Assembly (NCBI RefSeq): GCF_001280225.1
Contig: NZ_CP009253.1
Span: forward strand, 62,001 to 126,000
Reading direction: 5' to 3'
Length of the DNA stretch: 64,000 nt
Source of the DNA: Buchnera aphidicola (Aphis glycines)
GTDB taxonomy: Bacteria; Pseudomonadota; Gammaproteobacteria; Enterobacterales; Enterobacteriaceae
Made by a program: the position numbers and the translations under genes. The notes beneath the pieces were generated by a model. It worked only from the letters and a program-made list of their open reading frames with translations, searched no databases and was not told the DNA's origin. Below are positions 42,038 through 52,780 of the stretch, piece after piece (within the stretch, counting starts at the first letter, position 1; each line of letters opens with the position of its first letter).

Positions 42038-43100
42038 TGTAATTCATTTAGTTAGAAAAAACATAGCAAATTTGCAACCTTATCAATCAGCTAGACGTAT
42101 TGGAGGAAATGGTAGTATATGGTTAAATGCAAACGAATGTCCTATATCTAGTTTATTTACAACTAATATTACATCATTTAATCGTTATCCAGAGTCTCAA
42201 CCTAAAAATTTAATTTCATCTTATGCTAATTATGTTCATTTGCCTAGCGATCAAGTTTTAGCCACTAGAGGAGCTGATGAAGGCATAGAATTATTAATTA
42301 AGGCTTTTTGCAATCCTGGAAACGACGCAATTGTTTGTTGTCCTCCCACTTATGATATGTATGCGTTAAATGCAAGTATTTTAAATGTGCAAGTGAAAGA
42401 AATTCCTATATTTAAAAATACTTGGAAAATAGATTTAAAAAATATTCAATATAACCTTAATAAAGTTAAGTTAATATATATATGTAACCCTAATAATCCT
42501 ACTGGAAATATTATTTCAAAAGAAAATATTATAAGTTTATTAAACATGACTTTTGGATCTGCTATTGTAGTGATAGATGAAGCGTATATAGAATTTTCTT
42601 ATAAAGATAGTATGGTAAATTATTTAAAATGTTATCCACATTTAATTATTTTAAGAACTTTGTCTAAGGCGTTTGCATTAGCTGGTCTAAGATGTGGATT
42701 TACTTTAGCAAATAAAGAAATTATTGATATTTTAAATAGAATAATTAGTCCCTATCCAATTTCTACAATTGTCGCTGATATTGCCGTTCAGTCTTTATCT
42801 AAAGACGGAATAAAAAAGATGCAAAGTAGAGTATTGACGCTAAATTTAAACCGTGATTGGTTAATTCGTGAATTAGAAAAAATATCTGTAGTAAAAAAAA
42901 TATTTAATAGTCACGCTAATTACGTTTTAGTAAGCTTTCATATGCACAAAAAAATATTTCAGAAATTATGGGAAAAGGGTATAATTTTAAGAAATCAAGA
43001 TCATAAGATTCATCTAAAAAAATGTTTAAGAATATCAATTGGTTCTTATTCAGAATGCGTTCGTTTAATTCAAGAAATTAAAATTTTATCTGATATATAA
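42027..43100 (+). CDS. hisC: Histidinol-phosphate aminotransferase
   Basis: HisC transfers an amino group from glutamate to imidazole acetol phosphate. The 357 residues match E. coli (356). Class-II-like PLP motifs are intact: TRGADEGIELLIKAF, YICNPNNPTGN, VIDEAYIEF and the PLP lysine in RTLSKAFALAGLRCGF. The start lies inside the end of hisD, indicating coupling. Confidence 0.97.
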   Translation: MKDNVIHLVRKNIANLQPYQSARRIGGNGSIWLNANECPISSLFTTNITSFNRYPESQPKNLISSYANYVHLPSDQVLATRGADEGIELLIKAFCNPGNDAIVCCPPTYDMYALNASILNVQVKEIPIFKNTWKIDLKNIQYNLNKVKLIYICNPNNPTGNIISKENIISLLNMTFGSAIVVIDEAYIEFSYKDSMVNYLKCYPHLIILRTLSKAFALAGLRCGFTLANKEIIDILNRIISPYPISTIVADIAVQSLSKDGIKKMQSRVLTLNLNRDWLIRELEKISVVKKIFNSHANYVLVSFHMHKKIFQKLWEKGIILRNQDHKIHLKKCLRISIGSYSECVRLIQEIKILSDI

Positions 43101-43124
43101 TATTCTAATTGTAAGGTTTAATAA

Positions 43125-44186
43125 ATGAAAGAAAAAATATTATTTATTGATCGAGATGGAACTTTAATTGATGAACCTCAAGATAATTTTCAAGTTGATA
43201 AAATTAATAAAATTGCATTAAAAAAAAATGTTATTTCTTCATTATGTGAATTAATGAAATTGAATTATAAATTTATTATGATTACCAACCAAGATGGTTT
43301 AGGTACAGAATCATTTCCATTGGAAAAATTTCATACACCTCATTTTTTTCTTTTAAATATTTTTCAATCAGAGGGAATAATATTTGAAGATATTTTGGTT
43401 TGTCCACATTTTGAAACAGACAATTGTAACTGTAGAAAACCTAAAATTAAATTATTAAAAAAATGGCTAAATAAAATAGATAAAAACCGAAGTTACGTTA
43501 TTGGTGATCGAAAAACAGATATGGATTTAGCAAAAAATATTCAATTACAAGGTATACAATATAAAGAACATGATTGCAATTGGAAAAAAATTGTACAAAA
43601 AATTAAAAAAACAAATAGATTTGGAGAAGTTGTTAGGAAAACAAACGAAACTTCTATACATGTGAAAATATGGCTAGATTTAGAACATGCTAGTCATATC
43701 CATACGGGAATACATTTTTTTGATCATATGTTAGAACAATTATCAATACATAGCGGTATTTCTATTTATATCAAGGCTGAAGGAGATTTAAAAGTTGATG
43801 ATCATCACACTATAGAAGATACAGGTATTGCTTTAGGGAGTGCATTATTACAATCGTTAGAAAACAAAAAGGGCATATCTAGATTTGGTTTTTTTGTACC
43901 TATGGATGAGAGTATAGCAAAATGCATTATTGATTTGTCTAATCGTTCATATTTAGATTTTAAAGGTAGTTTTCGACATCAATTTGTTGGAGACTTAAGC
44001 ACTGATATGGTGGAACATTTTTTTTATTCTCTTTGCCAATCCATGAAAATTACTTTGCATTTGTCATGTAAAGGAACTAACGATCATCATTGTGTTGAAA
44101 GTTTATTTAAAGCATTTGGAAAAGCTTTGCGTCAAGCGATAAAAATAGAAGGGGAAACATTACCAACATCAAAAGGAATATTATAG
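43125..44186 (+). CDS. hisB: Bifunctional histidinol-phosphatase / imidazoleglycerol-phosphate dehydratase
   Basis: The fused enzyme performs steps 6 and 8 of histidine synthesis. Length 353 (E. coli 355). The N-terminal HAD phosphatase has Asp9 and Asp11 in [11 protein letters not shown] and the zinc loop [15 protein letters not shown]. The C-terminal dehydratase starts near residue 165, with [23 protein letters not shown] and [16 protein letters not shown] carrying the metal histidines. Both active sites are complete. Its stop shares bases with the hisH GTG start. Confidence 0.97.
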   Translation: MKEKILFIDRDGTLIDEPQDNFQVDKINKIALKKNVISSLCELMKLNYKFIMITNQDGLGTESFPLEKFHTPHFFLLNIFQSEGIIFEDILVCPHFETDNCNCRKPKIKLLKKWLNKIDKNRSYVIGDRKTDMDLAKNIQLQGIQYKEHDCNWKKIVQKIKKTNRFGEVVRKTNETSIHVKIWLDLEHASHIHTGIHFFDHMLEQLSIHSGISIYIKAEGDLKVDDHHTIEDTGIALGSALLQSLENKKGISRFGFFVPMDESIAKCIIDLSNRSYLDFKGSFRHQFVGDLSTDMVEHFFYSLCQSMKITLHLSCKGTNDHHCVESLFKAFGKALRQAIKIEGETLPTSKGIL

Positions 44187-44779
44187 TGGAAATAGTTATA
44201 TTAAATACTGGTTGTGCTAATTTAACGTCAATTAAGATAGCTGTCAAAAAATTAGGTTATACCTTTCAAATTACGTCTAACCCTGATTCACTATTAAAAT
44301 CTAAAAAATTAATAATACCAGGAGTAGGAACTGCTTCGGCAGTCATGAAAATATTATATAAAAAAAATTTAGTTAATATTATTAAAAATATGAAACAACC
44401 TGTATTAGGTATTTGTCTTGGAATGCAAATTTTTTGTCAGCTTAGTGAGGAATGTAATGGAACGAAAACAATTGGAATTTTAAACAATTGTTCGACTGTA
44501 CTCTTGAAAAGCTCACATTTATCTTTACCTCATATTGGTTGGAATTGTATTGATATTAAAAAAAAACATCTATTATTTAAAAATATTCAAAATAAATCTA
44601 GATTTTATTTCGTTCATAGTTATATTATTCCTGTTGGGAAATATACTTTAGCAACAAGCAATTATGACGTATTTTTTAGTGCTGTTATTCAAAAAAACAA
44701 TTTTTTTGGAGTGCAATTTCATCCAGAGAAATCAGGTGATATAGGTGCTCAATTACTGAAAAATTTCTTAGAGATATAA
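44186..44779 (+). CDS. hisH: Imidazole glycerol phosphate synthase, glutaminase subunit HisH
   Basis: HisH supplies ammonia to HisF. The 197 residues match E. coli (196). The glutaminase triad is present: Cys in [11 protein letters not shown], and His and Glu in [10 protein letters not shown]. The start is GTG, overlapping the hisB stop (TAGTG) by one base. Translation of the E. coli type VVILDTGCANL supports this start. Confidence 0.96.
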   Translation: MEIVILNTGCANLTSIKIAVKKLGYTFQITSNPDSLLKSKKLIIPGVGTASAVMKILYKKNLVNIIKNMKQPVLGICLGMQIFCQLSEECNGTKTIGILNNCSTVLLKSSHLSLPHIGWNCIDIKKKHLLFKNIQNKSRFYFVHSYIIPVGKYTLATSNYDVFFSAVIQKNNFFGVQFHPEKSGDIGAQLLKNFLEI

Positions 44780-44783
44780 TTTT

Positions 44784-45518
44784 ATGATAATTCCAGCATT
44801 TGATTTTTTAGAAGGTAAAGTAGTTCGTTTATATCAAGGTAATTATTTAAACAAAACATTTTATAATATAAATTTATATCAATATTTAAAAAATCTAAAA
44901 AAGAAAGGAGTAAAAATTATTCATTTAGTAGATTTAAATGGCGCAAAAAAAAGAGAAGACAGACAGTCTCGACTTTTTCAAAATATAATTTCATCTACTA
45001 ATATGTTAATTCAAATAGGGGGGGGAATACGAACTGAAAATGATATAGATGCATTATTTCATTTGGGTTGTGAAAGAGTCGTGATTGGTTCTTCTGCAAT
45101 AAAAAATAAATTTGCAGTAAGAAGATGGTTAAAAGTTTATGGTCCTGATAAAATTGTTTTAGCGTTAGATATTAATATTGTAAATAATAGAAAAAAGATA
45201 TCTATTAATGGTTGGGCAAAAGAAACTAATCATACTTTAGAGGATACAATTGATTTTTTTTCGACTGAAAGTTTAACTCATGTGCTTTGTACCGATATAT
45301 CTAAAGATGGAACTTTATCCGGTCCTAATATTAGTTTATATCAAGAAATTGTTCAAAAATTTAAACATATTAAATTTCAAGCATCAGGAGGGGTATCGAA
45401 TTTATCTGATATTATTGCTTTAGAAGAATCTGGTGTAAATAGCATTATTATCGGACGTAGTTTATTAGAGAAAAAGTTTACAATTGAAGAGGCTTTAAAA
45501 TGCTGTCAAAACGTATAA
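44784..45518 (+). CDS. hisA: Phosphoribosylformimino-5-aminoimidazole carboxamide ribotide isomerase
   Basis: HisA is a TIM-barrel isomerase of histidine synthesis. The 244 residues match E. coli (245). It begins [18 protein letters not shown] with the catalytic Asp8 equivalent (Asp in PAFDFLEG), and has [19 protein letters not shown], the second catalytic Asp in [11 protein letters not shown], and the phosphate loop ASGGVSN. A run of eight G at 45018-45025 encodes the IQIGGGIRT loop, a possible slippage site. It overlaps hisF by 19 bases. Confidence 0.97.
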   Translation: MIIPAFDFLEGKVVRLYQGNYLNKTFYNINLYQYLKNLKKKGVKIIHLVDLNGAKKREDRQSRLFQNIISSTNMLIQIGGGIRTENDIDALFHLGCERVVIGSSAIKNKFAVRRWLKVYGPDKIVLALDINIVNNRKKISINGWAKETNHTLEDTIDFFSTESLTHVLCTDISKDGTLSGPNISLYQEIVQKFKHIKFQASGGVSNLSDIIALEESGVNSIIIGRSLLEKKFTIEEALKCCQNV

Positions 45519-46276
45519 TAGCCTGTCTTGATGTTAATAATGGAGTAGTAGTAAAAGGTATTCAATTTAAAAATCATCAAATTGTAGGTGATATCATTCC
45601 ATTAGCTCAACGTTATGCAAAAGAAGGTATTGATGAATTAGTCTTTTATGATATAACTGCAGCCACCAAAAACACTTTAGTAGATAGAAGTTGGATTGAA
45701 AAAGTAGCAGAAGTGATTAATATTCCTTTTTGCGTCGCTGGTGGGATTAAAAGTGTTGAAGATGCAAGACAGATATTATCTTTTGGCGCCGATAAAATAT
45801 CAATTAATTCTGCTGCATTAATTGATCCTACTTTAATTACAAGAATTTCTGATTGTTTTGGTATACAATGCATGGTGATAGGTGTTGATTCGTGGTTTGA
45901 TAAATCAAGTCAATGTTATATGGTGCATCAGTATACAGGAGATGTTGATCGTACGTATCAAACTAACTGGAAAACATCTGATTGGATCAAGCAAATTCAA
46001 AAATATGGTGCTGGTGAAGTTGTTTTAAATATGATGAATCAAGACGGAGTACAAAACGGATATGATTTGTTACAATTAAAAAAGATGAAAAAGATATGCA
46101 AAGTACCTTTAATTGCATCAGGTGGCGCAGGAAATTTAGAACATTTTTATGAAGCTTTCTTTTATTCTAATGTTGATGGTGTATTAGCTGCTTCTGTTTT
46201 TCATAAAAATGTAGTTAGCATAAAAGTTTTAAAAGATTTTTTAATAAAAAAAGGCTTAGAGATTCGGAAATGTTAA
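45500..46276 (+). CDS. hisF: Imidazole glycerol phosphate synthase, cyclase subunit HisF
   Basis: HisF closes the imidazole ring using HisH-derived ammonia. The 258 residues equal E. coli HisF. Catalytic Asp11 lies in [14 protein letters not shown] and the second Asp in [26 protein letters not shown] and [13 protein letters not shown] form the phosphate sites. It overlaps hisA by 19 bases and hisI by 7. Confidence 0.97.
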   Translation: MLSKRIIACLDVNNGVVVKGIQFKNHQIVGDIIPLAQRYAKEGIDELVFYDITAATKNTLVDRSWIEKVAEVINIPFCVAGGIKSVEDARQILSFGADKISINSAALIDPTLITRISDCFGIQCMVIGVDSWFDKSSQCYMVHQYTGDVDRTYQTNWKTSDWIKQIQKYGAGEVVLNMMNQDGVQNGYDLLQLKKMKKICKVPLIASGGAGNLEHFYEAFFYSNVDGVLAASVFHKNVVSIKVLKDFLIKKGLEIRKC

Positions 46277-46881
46277 TAAAACAAAAAACAAGATTCCAAT
46301 TAGATTGGAATAAAACTAATGGTATGATTCCGGTAATCATACAAGATTGTTTATCTAATGAAGTTTTAATGCACGGTTATATGAATCAAGAAGCTCTTTT
46401 AAAAACACAAAAAGAACGTTGTGTTACTTTTTACTCTCGTAGTAAACAACGTTTATGGACGAAAGGTGAAAATTCAGGGAACTTTTTAAGAGTTATAAAA
46501 ATTATTCCAGATTGTGACAACGACTCATTGTTAGTTTTAGTTGAGCCTATTGGAAATACATGTCATTTAAATCAAAAAAGTTGTTTTTTTTTAAAAAAAA
46601 ATTATCTTTATTTTCTTTTTGAGTTAGAAAGAATAATAGAAAATAGAAAAAATAATAATTTAACTAATTCTTACACATCTAGTTTATATAAATCAGGAAC
46701 TAAACGAATAGCTCAAAAAGTAGGTGAAGAAGCAGTAGAAACGATATTAGCTGCCATGAACAAAAATACAACAGAATTAATCAACGAAGCTTCAGATTTA
46801 ATTTACCATTTACTTGTATTGCTACATGATCAAAATTTAAATTTTAATTTAATTATTGAAAATTTAAAAAAAAGAAAATAA
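46270..46881 (+). CDS. hisI: Bifunctional phosphoribosyl-AMP cyclohydrolase / phosphoribosyl-ATP pyrophosphatase
   Basis: The HisIE fusion performs steps 2 and 3 of histidine synthesis. The 203 residues equal E. coli HisI. The N-terminal cyclohydrolase has [30 protein letters not shown] and the metal-binding DCDND; the C-terminal pyrophosphatase has [13 protein letters not shown] and [15 protein letters not shown]9-A9 run between the domains (about 46584-46601) could invite slippage. It is the last his gene. Confidence 0.96.
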   Translation: MLIKQKTRFQLDWNKTNGMIPVIIQDCLSNEVLMHGYMNQEALLKTQKERCVTFYSRSKQRLWTKGENSGNFLRVIKIIPDCDNDSLLVLVEPIGNTCHLNQKSCFFLKKNYLYFLFELERIIENRKNNNLTNSYTSSLYKSGTKRIAQKVGEEAVETILAAMNKNTTELINEASDLIYHLLVLLHDQNLNFNLIIENLKKRK

Positions 46882-47247
46882 TAAGATTTTAAAATTTTTT
46901 TTAAATTAATATTTTTGTAAAGCAATTAATAAAAACAATGTTTAATTTATAATGTTTAAATTTGTTTTACTTTCAAAAAATTTCAATAAAATTAATATAT
47001 ATTAATAATAATATATATACACTTGTCTTATTGTACAAATCACATAAAAAACATAAAAATTTATATAATCATAAGATATACAATTAATTTCAAAAATTGT
47101 AATAATCTTAAATTTTATATACTTATAAAAATATTTATATTTCTAAATAGAAAATTGAAAACAATTGTAATATCATTTTTTGTATAAAAAATAATTTAAT
47201 AAAATAATTTTAAAAAAATAATATATTTTTAGTATTGGAGAAAAAAA
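46882..47247. other. Intergenic region between hisI and gnd
   Basis: This 366-base region is almost pure A and T. I see no gene, RNA or strong hairpin. It should contain the his 3' end and the gnd promoter; a GGAG ribosome site for gnd lies at its right end. Confidence 0.5.
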
Positions 47248-48663
47248 ATGTTAAAGCAACAAATTGGTATTGTAGGTATGGCTGTTATGGGAAGAAATTT
47301 AGCATTAAATATCGCAAGTAAAAACTATCGTGTATCTATTTTTAATAGAACTAAATCAATAACAGAGGAAATAATTAAAAAAAGTAAGAAAATCAATATT
47401 TTTCCATATTTTTCTATTGAACATTTTATCAAATCTTTAGAAAAACCAAGGTGTGTTTTATTAATGATAAAATCAGGTTCTCCTACAGATAAAACTATTG
47501 CATCTATTATTCCGTATTTAGAAGCAGGAGATATATTAATTGATGGAGGTAATACGTTTTATAAAGATACTATCAGAAGAAGTAATGATCTTTTTAAAAA
47601 AGGCATACATTTTATCGGAATGGGTGTATCAGGTGGTGAATTTGGAGCATTAAATGGACCCTCTATCATGCCTGGCGGATCAAAAGAAGCATACAAACTT
47701 ATTTTTCCTATTTTAAAAGATATATCTGCTAAATTTAATGGAGAACCTTGTGTTACTTATATCGGTCCTAATGGTTCTGGTCATTATGTAAAGATGATTC
47801 ATAATGGAATAGAATATGGTGATATGCAATTAATTTCAGAATCATATTTTGTCTTAAAATATTTATTAGGCTTAAATAATCAAGAACTTTCAAATATATT
47901 TTCCAATTGGAACAAAGGAGAATTGAATAGTTATTTAATTGAGATCACAAAAAATATTTTTTTAAAAAAAGATGAAAATAATCATTATATATTAGATTTA
48001 ATTTTAGACAAAGCAGAAGATAAAGGTACTGGAAAATGGATTGCTAAAAATGCTTTAGATTTTCGAGAGCCACTGACATTAATTACAGAATCTGTTTTTT
48101 CAAGATATTTATCTTCGCTTAAAGAACAACGTATTATTGCTTCGAAAATTTTAAAAGGACCTAGTTCGCAATGTATATCGTATGAAAATAAAAAAGAATT
48201 TATTGAAGAAGTGCGAAGAGCTTTATATTTAGGAAAAATTATTTCTTATGCTCAAGGCTTTTCTCAGTTAAAAAAAGCATCAGAACAATATTCTTGGGAT
48301 TTAAAATATAGTGAAATTGCTAAAATTTTTAGATCTGGATGTATTATTCGGGCTGAATTTTTAGAAAAAATAAAAGATGCATTTAATATGGATAACAATA
48401 TCAATAATTTGTTATTAACGCCTTACTTTTCAAAAATATCCAACGAATATGAAAAATCTTTAAGACACGTTGTAAGATGTGGAATAAAACACGGTATCTC
48501 TATTCCTGCTTTTTCTTCTGCTATATCATATTATGATAGTTATCGATCCTCATTATCATCAGCTAACTTGATTCAAGCTCAAAGAGATTATTTTGGTGCA
48601 CATACTTATCAAAGAAATGATAAAATAGGATATTTTCATACAAATTGGTTAATAAAAAAATAG
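47248..48663 (+). CDS. gnd: 6-phosphogluconate dehydrogenase, decarboxylating
   Basis: Gnd oxidises 6-phosphogluconate to ribulose 5-phosphate, giving NADPH and CO2. The 471 residues match E. coli (468). The Rossmann fingerprint is [15 protein letters not shown], followed by [31 protein letters not shown], and the catalytic Lys and His in [32 protein letters not shown] is typical. A GGAG site precedes the ATG. The product feeds ribB and the transketolase/transaldolase pair. Confidence 0.97.
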   Translation: MLKQQIGIVGMAVMGRNLALNIASKNYRVSIFNRTKSITEEIIKKSKKINIFPYFSIEHFIKSLEKPRCVLLMIKSGSPTDKTIASIIPYLEAGDILIDGGNTFYKDTIRRSNDLFKKGIHFIGMGVSGGEFGALNGPSIMPGGSKEAYKLIFPILKDISAKFNGEPCVTYIGPNGSGHYVKMIHNGIEYGDMQLISESYFVLKYLLGLNNQELSNIFSNWNKGELNSYLIEITKNIFLKKDENNHYILDLILDKAEDKGTGKWIAKNALDFREPLTLITESVFSRYLSSLKEQRIIASKILKGPSSQCISYENKKEFIEEVRRALYLGKIISYAQGFSQLKKASEQYSWDLKYSEIAKIFRSGCIIRAEFLEKIKDAFNMDNNINNLLLTPYFSKISNEYEKSLRHVVRCGIKHGISIPAFSSAISYYDSYRSSLSSANLIQAQRDYFGAHTYQRNDKIGYFHTNWLIKK

Positions 48664-48735
48664 TTTCAACATAAATATTTTAGTTTTTTACAAGAAAATT
48701 AACTATATAATTTATTATGAGTTTAACGTTTTGAA

Positions 48736-48773
48736 AATAGCAGAAGATGTTAAATATGTATCTTTCTGCTATT
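48736..48773. repeat. Inverted repeat between gnd and dcd
   Basis: AATAGCAGAA (48736-48745) and TTCTGCTATT (48764-48773) form a perfect 10-bp stem with an 18-base loop. It lies 72 bases after gnd and 54 before dcd. With no T tract it may be a gnd terminator or an element of the dcd leader. Confidence 0.45.
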
Positions 48774-48826
48774 GATAAATATATCAGTTACGAATATATA
48801 GATATATTAAAATTATAGGATAAATC

Positions 48827-49408
48827 ATGCGTTTATGTGATCAAGATATTGAAGAATGGTTAGCTCAAAAAAAGTTAATAATTACACCGTATCCTAAGAA
48901 AAAACTTATTAATGGAATTACTGTTGATATACATCTTGGAAATAAATTTCGTATTTTTTATGATCATACTATATCGTGTATCGATTTAAGCAGTTCGAAA
49001 GATAAAATATCTAAAAATTTAAAAAAAATAATGAGTGATGAAAAATCATTTTCTAAAAAAAATCCATTTTTTTTAAAACCAAAATCTTTAGTATTATTTT
49101 CAACTTTAGAAATTATTACGATGCCTGATAATTTAGTCGGTTGGTTAGATGGTCGTTCTTCTTTAGCAAGGCTAGGACTAATGATTCATGTAACATCGCA
49201 TAGAATTGATCCTGGTTGGAATGGTAATATAGTTTTAGAAGTTTTTAATGCCGGAAATTTAACGTTAGTTTTAACTCCAAAAATTAAAATTGCTGCATTG
49301 AGTTTTGAATTACTTTCTAAACCAGTTTCTAGATCTTACAATGCTCGTTTTGAATCAAAATATAAAATTCAAACTGGTGTAGTTCCCAGTCGAATTTATG
49401 AAGAATAA
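48827..49408 (+). CDS. dcd: dCTP deaminase
   Basis: Dcd deaminates dCTP to dUTP, feeding dTMP synthesis. The 193 residues equal E. coli Dcd. The catalytic and nucleotide loops GRSSLARLGLMIHVTSHRID and DPGWNGNIVLEVFN are intact, with the C-terminal ARFESKYKIQTGVVPSRI lid. It precedes metG, as in E. coli gene neighbourhoods around 46 min. Confidence 0.97.
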   Translation: MRLCDQDIEEWLAQKKLIITPYPKKKLINGITVDIHLGNKFRIFYDHTISCIDLSSSKDKISKNLKKIMSDEKSFSKKNPFFLKPKSLVLFSTLEIITMPDNLVGWLDGRSSLARLGLMIHVTSHRIDPGWNGNIVLEVFNAGNLTLVLTPKIKIAALSFELLSKPVSRSYNARFESKYKIQTGVVPSRIYEE

Positions 49409-49523
49409 GTGTTTACGTATTTAAAAATATTTAACAAATTATTTAGATATTTTTTCAATAATTACTTTACGATTATTTTTTTGTGTACTATATTGTTAAT
49501 TTTTATACATGAAATATTATTTT

Positions 49524-51167
49524 ATGCCTATCAAAGTTAGAAAAATATTAGTTACTTGCGCTTTACCATATGCTAACGGTCCAATTCATATTGGTCATAT
49601 GCTCGAACATATTCAAGCGGATATCTGGGTTCGTTATCAAAGAATGAGAGGACATGAAGTTTGGTTTATTTCTTCGGATGATGTGCATGGTACTGCTATT
49701 ATGTTGCATGCAAAAAATCTAAAAATATCAGAACAAGATTTAATAAAAAATATTCACAAAGAGCATAAAATAGATTTTATAAATTTTAATATTTCCTATG
49801 ATAATTATCACACTACACATAGTATAGAAAATCTATTTTTAGTTAGAAAAATATTTACTTATTTAAATGAAAAAAAACTTTTTAATAAGAAAAAAATTGT
49901 TCAATTTTATGATAATCAAGAAAAAATATTTCTTCCAGATAGATTTATTAAAGGTACATGCCCAATTTGTTATGCAGATAATCAATATGGAGATGCTTGC
50001 GAAAAATGTAGTTCAATTTATAAACCTACAGATTTAATTAATTCTATTTCAGTAATTTCAGGTACATCTCCAATTTTGAAAGAAACTGAACACTTATATT
50101 TTGATTTACCAATTTTTTCAGATATGTTAAAAAAATGGATATACTCTGGTGTATTGGACAGTTCAGTAATTCGCAAAACAGAAGAATGGTTAAAATCTGG
50201 TTTAGAAGAGTGGTGTATTTCTCGTGATGCGCCATATTTTGGATTTAAAATTCCACATTTTTTAAACAAATATTTTTATGTTTGGTTAGATGCTCCGATA
50301 GGATATATTAGTGCATTTAAAAATCTTTGCTCAAATAACAAAAATATAAATTTTAATGATTTTTGGAGCAAGAATACCAATTCTGAACTATATCATTTTA
50401 TTGGAAAAGATATTATCTATTTTCACACATTATTTTGGCCTTCGATATTAGAAGCATCTGGTTTTCGAAAACCTAGTGGTATTTTTGTACACGGTCATGT
50501 TACAATTAATGGGTTAAAATTGTCAAAATCTCGAGGTTTTTTAATCAAAGCATCAGATTGGGTTAAGTATTTTGACTCTGATAGTTTACGTTATTATTAT
50601 GCAAGTAAATTAACAAATAATATTAATGATATTGAAATGAATTTAGATGATTTTATGTATAAAATAAATAATGATATTGTGAATAAATTAGTCAACTTGG
50701 CATCAAGAAATGCTAGTTTTATTAATAGGTATTTTAATGGATATTTATCTGATAAATTAGATGATTATAACTTATATAATTTGTTTGTAGATTCAAATAA
50801 AAAAATGGAGAATTTTTTTGAAAATAGAGAATTTAATTTAATTATTAAAAATTCTATGCAATTACTAGATATTGCAAATCAATATATAAATGAAAAAAAA
50901 CCTTGGGCTATTCGCGAAAAAATAGAAAAAAATAATCGTTTACATATAATCTGTACTATGGGCATTAATTTATTTAGAATAATCATGACTTTTTTAAAGC
51001 CTATTTTACCTATTTTATCTAAAAAAACAGAACTATTTTTAATATCAGATCTTATTTGGAACGATGTTCACACGCCTTTATTGTCTAAAAAAATAACAGA
51101 TTTTCCAAGATTATATGAGAGAATCAGTTCTGATAAGATATTTCAATTAATTCAATTATTTAAATAA
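49524..51167 (+). CDS. metG: Methionine-tRNA ligase, without C-terminal tRNA-binding domain
   Basis: MetG charges initiator and elongator tRNA-Met. The HIGH motif is in ALPYANGPIHIGHMLEHI and KMSKS appears as KLSKSRG; the zinc knuckle is CPICYADNQYGDACEKC. I place the start at the second ATG (MPIKVRKILVTC), which aligns with E. coli MTQVAKKILVTC; an ATG 15 bases upstream would add five residues. The protein ends at the anticodon-binding domain at about 547 residues, while E. coli MetG has 677. The OB-fold dimerisation/tRNA-binding extension is missing. Catalysis should not need that part. Confidence 0.95.
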   Translation: MPIKVRKILVTCALPYANGPIHIGHMLEHIQADIWVRYQRMRGHEVWFISSDDVHGTAIMLHAKNLKISEQDLIKNIHKEHKIDFINFNISYDNYHTTHSIENLFLVRKIFTYLNEKKLFNKKKIVQFYDNQEKIFLPDRFIKGTCPICYADNQYGDACEKCSSIYKPTDLINSISVISGTSPILKETEHLYFDLPIFSDMLKKWIYSGVLDSSVIRKTEEWLKSGLEEWCISRDAPYFGFKIPHFLNKYFYVWLDAPIGYISAFKNLCSNNKNINFNDFWSKNTNSELYHFIGKDIIYFHTLFWPSILEASGFRKPSGIFVHGHVTINGLKLSKSRGFLIKASDWVKYFDSDSLRYYYASKLTNNINDIEMNLDDFMYKINNDIVNKLVNLASRNASFINRYFNGYLSDKLDDYNLYNLFVDSNKKMENFFENREFNLIIKNSMQLLDIANQYINEKKPWAIREKIEKNNRLHIICTMGINLFRIIMTFLKPILPILSKKTELFLISDLIWNDVHTPLLSKKITDFPRLYERISSDKIFQLIQLFK

Positions 51168-51187
51168 CTAACAATATAGAAATATAT

Positions 51188-52528
51188 TTATTTACATAAC
51201 AAATGATTACCATTATTGATTGGAATATCATTTATCCAGGATAGATACCATTGATTTGGTTTCGTATTGTCTTGATAATTAATTGTTCGATTAATAACAA
51301 ATACGCCTAAAGCACTGATTAATTGATCATTATAAAACAGAAGAGGAATTTGATTTCGTAACCAAGGAGGAATATTATGTTCTTGCCAAATTTTTTTAAT
51401 ATTTCTTCGTTTTTGTCTTCCCATAATTAATATTTTTCCTGCATATTGAAAACGAATGTTAATTAATTCACTATTTTTTGGTTTTGGAAGATTGATTCCT
51501 TTTTGATTATTTTTTTTGATATAACCTAAATTATTAGGTAATTGTAACGTATTTTCAGTATTATGCCAAAATATTATTAAGTTTTTAATATCTTTTCTAA
51601 TTGTAACAAAGTAAAGAAATTTTTTATAACATCTAATTTCATTTTTTTGAACAATTACTTTTAGATTCGAATCTTTTCGACTATATATGATTTCGTTATA
51701 TACACGCTGAATGTTGTTATATGAAGGTTTTTTAACATTTTTTAAACAAATCCAATATCTAATTAATGCTTTACATAATACTTCTTTCAAGTGTTTAAAA
51801 CTTGAAATATTTAAACATTCATTAAAATTAAGATATTGTTGAATTTTTTCTTTTAAGAGAATATTTTTTAATATAGTTTCTTCATTACATATATGAGTAG
51901 TACGAAAGCAATTTTTTAAAAAGAAAGGCCATTTTTTTTCTAACACTGGTAATATTTTGTGTCGTATAAAATTACGTTCATAATGCGTATTAAAGTTAGT
52001 AAAATCTTCTATCCATTTTAATTTATTTAAATTAGCCCAATTTTTAATTTCTTCTTTTGTTTTTGTTAAAAATGGACGAACGATTTTAGTTTGTCCAAAA
52101 ATTGTTTCAGAAGACATTGCAGATAAACCAGTGGGTCCACTTCCTCGTTTAAGCGATAAAAAAAATGTTTCGCATTGGTCATTTAAATGGTGACCAGTTA
52201 AAATTATTTCTTTATGTAATAAATTTTTATAAATTAAGTTATATCTCTCTATTCTTAGTTGCTCTTCAATGTTTTTCGTGATATTGATATCTATTTTTTC
52301 AATAATTAATGGTATATTATATTCCTTGCAAACACTAACACAATGTGTTTGCCATTTCTTTGAATCAATTTGAATGTTATGATTGATATGAATAGCACGG
52401 ATACTAATTTGAGGGTGATTTTTTTTAATTTTACATAAATAATCTAACAGCACCGTAGAATCCATACCTCCACTGTATGCTATTAAAAATAGTTTATATT
52501 GATTTTTTTTAATAATATTTTCAATCAA
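51188..52528 (-). CDS. tilS: tRNA(Ile)-lysidine synthetase
   Basis: TilS converts C34 of tRNA-Ile(CAU) to lysidine so that it reads AUA, a codon used heavily in this AT-rich genome. The 446 residues match E. coli (432). The PP-loop ATPase signature is IAYSGGMDSTVLLDYL, followed by HHLNDQCETFFLSLKRGSGPTGLSAM, and the C-terminal domain (GKILIMGRQKRRNIKKIWQE, then PPWLRNQIPLLF) is kept. tRNA-Val(GAC) lies 49 bases upstream on the same strand and may share its transcript. Confidence 0.96.
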   Translation of the reverse strand: MIENIIKKNQYKLFLIAYSGGMDSTVLLDYLCKIKKNHPQISIRAIHINHNIQIDSKKWQTHCVSVCKEYNIPLIIEKIDINITKNIEEQLRIERYNLIYKNLLHKEIILTGHHLNDQCETFFLSLKRGSGPTGLSAMSSETIFGQTKIVRPFLTKTKEEIKNWANLNKLKWIEDFTNFNTHYERNFIRHKILPVLEKKWPFFLKNCFRTTHICNEETILKNILLKEKIQQYLNFNECLNISSFKHLKEVLCKALIRYWICLKNVKKPSYNNIQRVYNEIIYSRKDSNLKVIVQKNEIRCYKKFLYFVTIRKDIKNLIIFWHNTENTLQLPNNLGYIKKNNQKGINLPKPKNSELINIRFQYAGKILIMGRQKRRNIKKIWQEHNIPPWLRNQIPLLFYNDQLISALGVFVINRTINYQDNTKPNQWYLSWINDIPINNGNHLLCK

Positions 52529-52577
52529 ATAAGAAGTACCTAAAATATTGAATCTATTTTGAATTTTGTAATTTTTT

Positions 52578-52651
52578 TACGTCCGAGTGGAATTGAACCA
52601 CTAGCCTCCACCATGTCATAGTGGTGCTCTAACCAATTGAGCTACGAACGT
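52578..52651 (-). tRNA. tRNA-Val (GAC)
   Basis: A 74-base cloverleaf on the minus strand closely matches E. coli tRNA-Val2. The loop ATGACAT gives anticodon GAC. The anticodon stem CCACT/GGTGG ends in a U-G wobble where E. coli has C-G. The acceptor begins with an A-T pair instead of G-C. CCA is not encoded. Confidence 0.96.
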
Positions 52652-52780
52652 AAAATTTAAACATTTTATTTTATCATAAAAATATTTTTTTTCTATTAAA
52701 ATATATATTATTTTTGTAAAATAAATTTTTTAAATATAAATAAAAACATTTTTTAGATAAAATTAAATTAAGGATATTTT

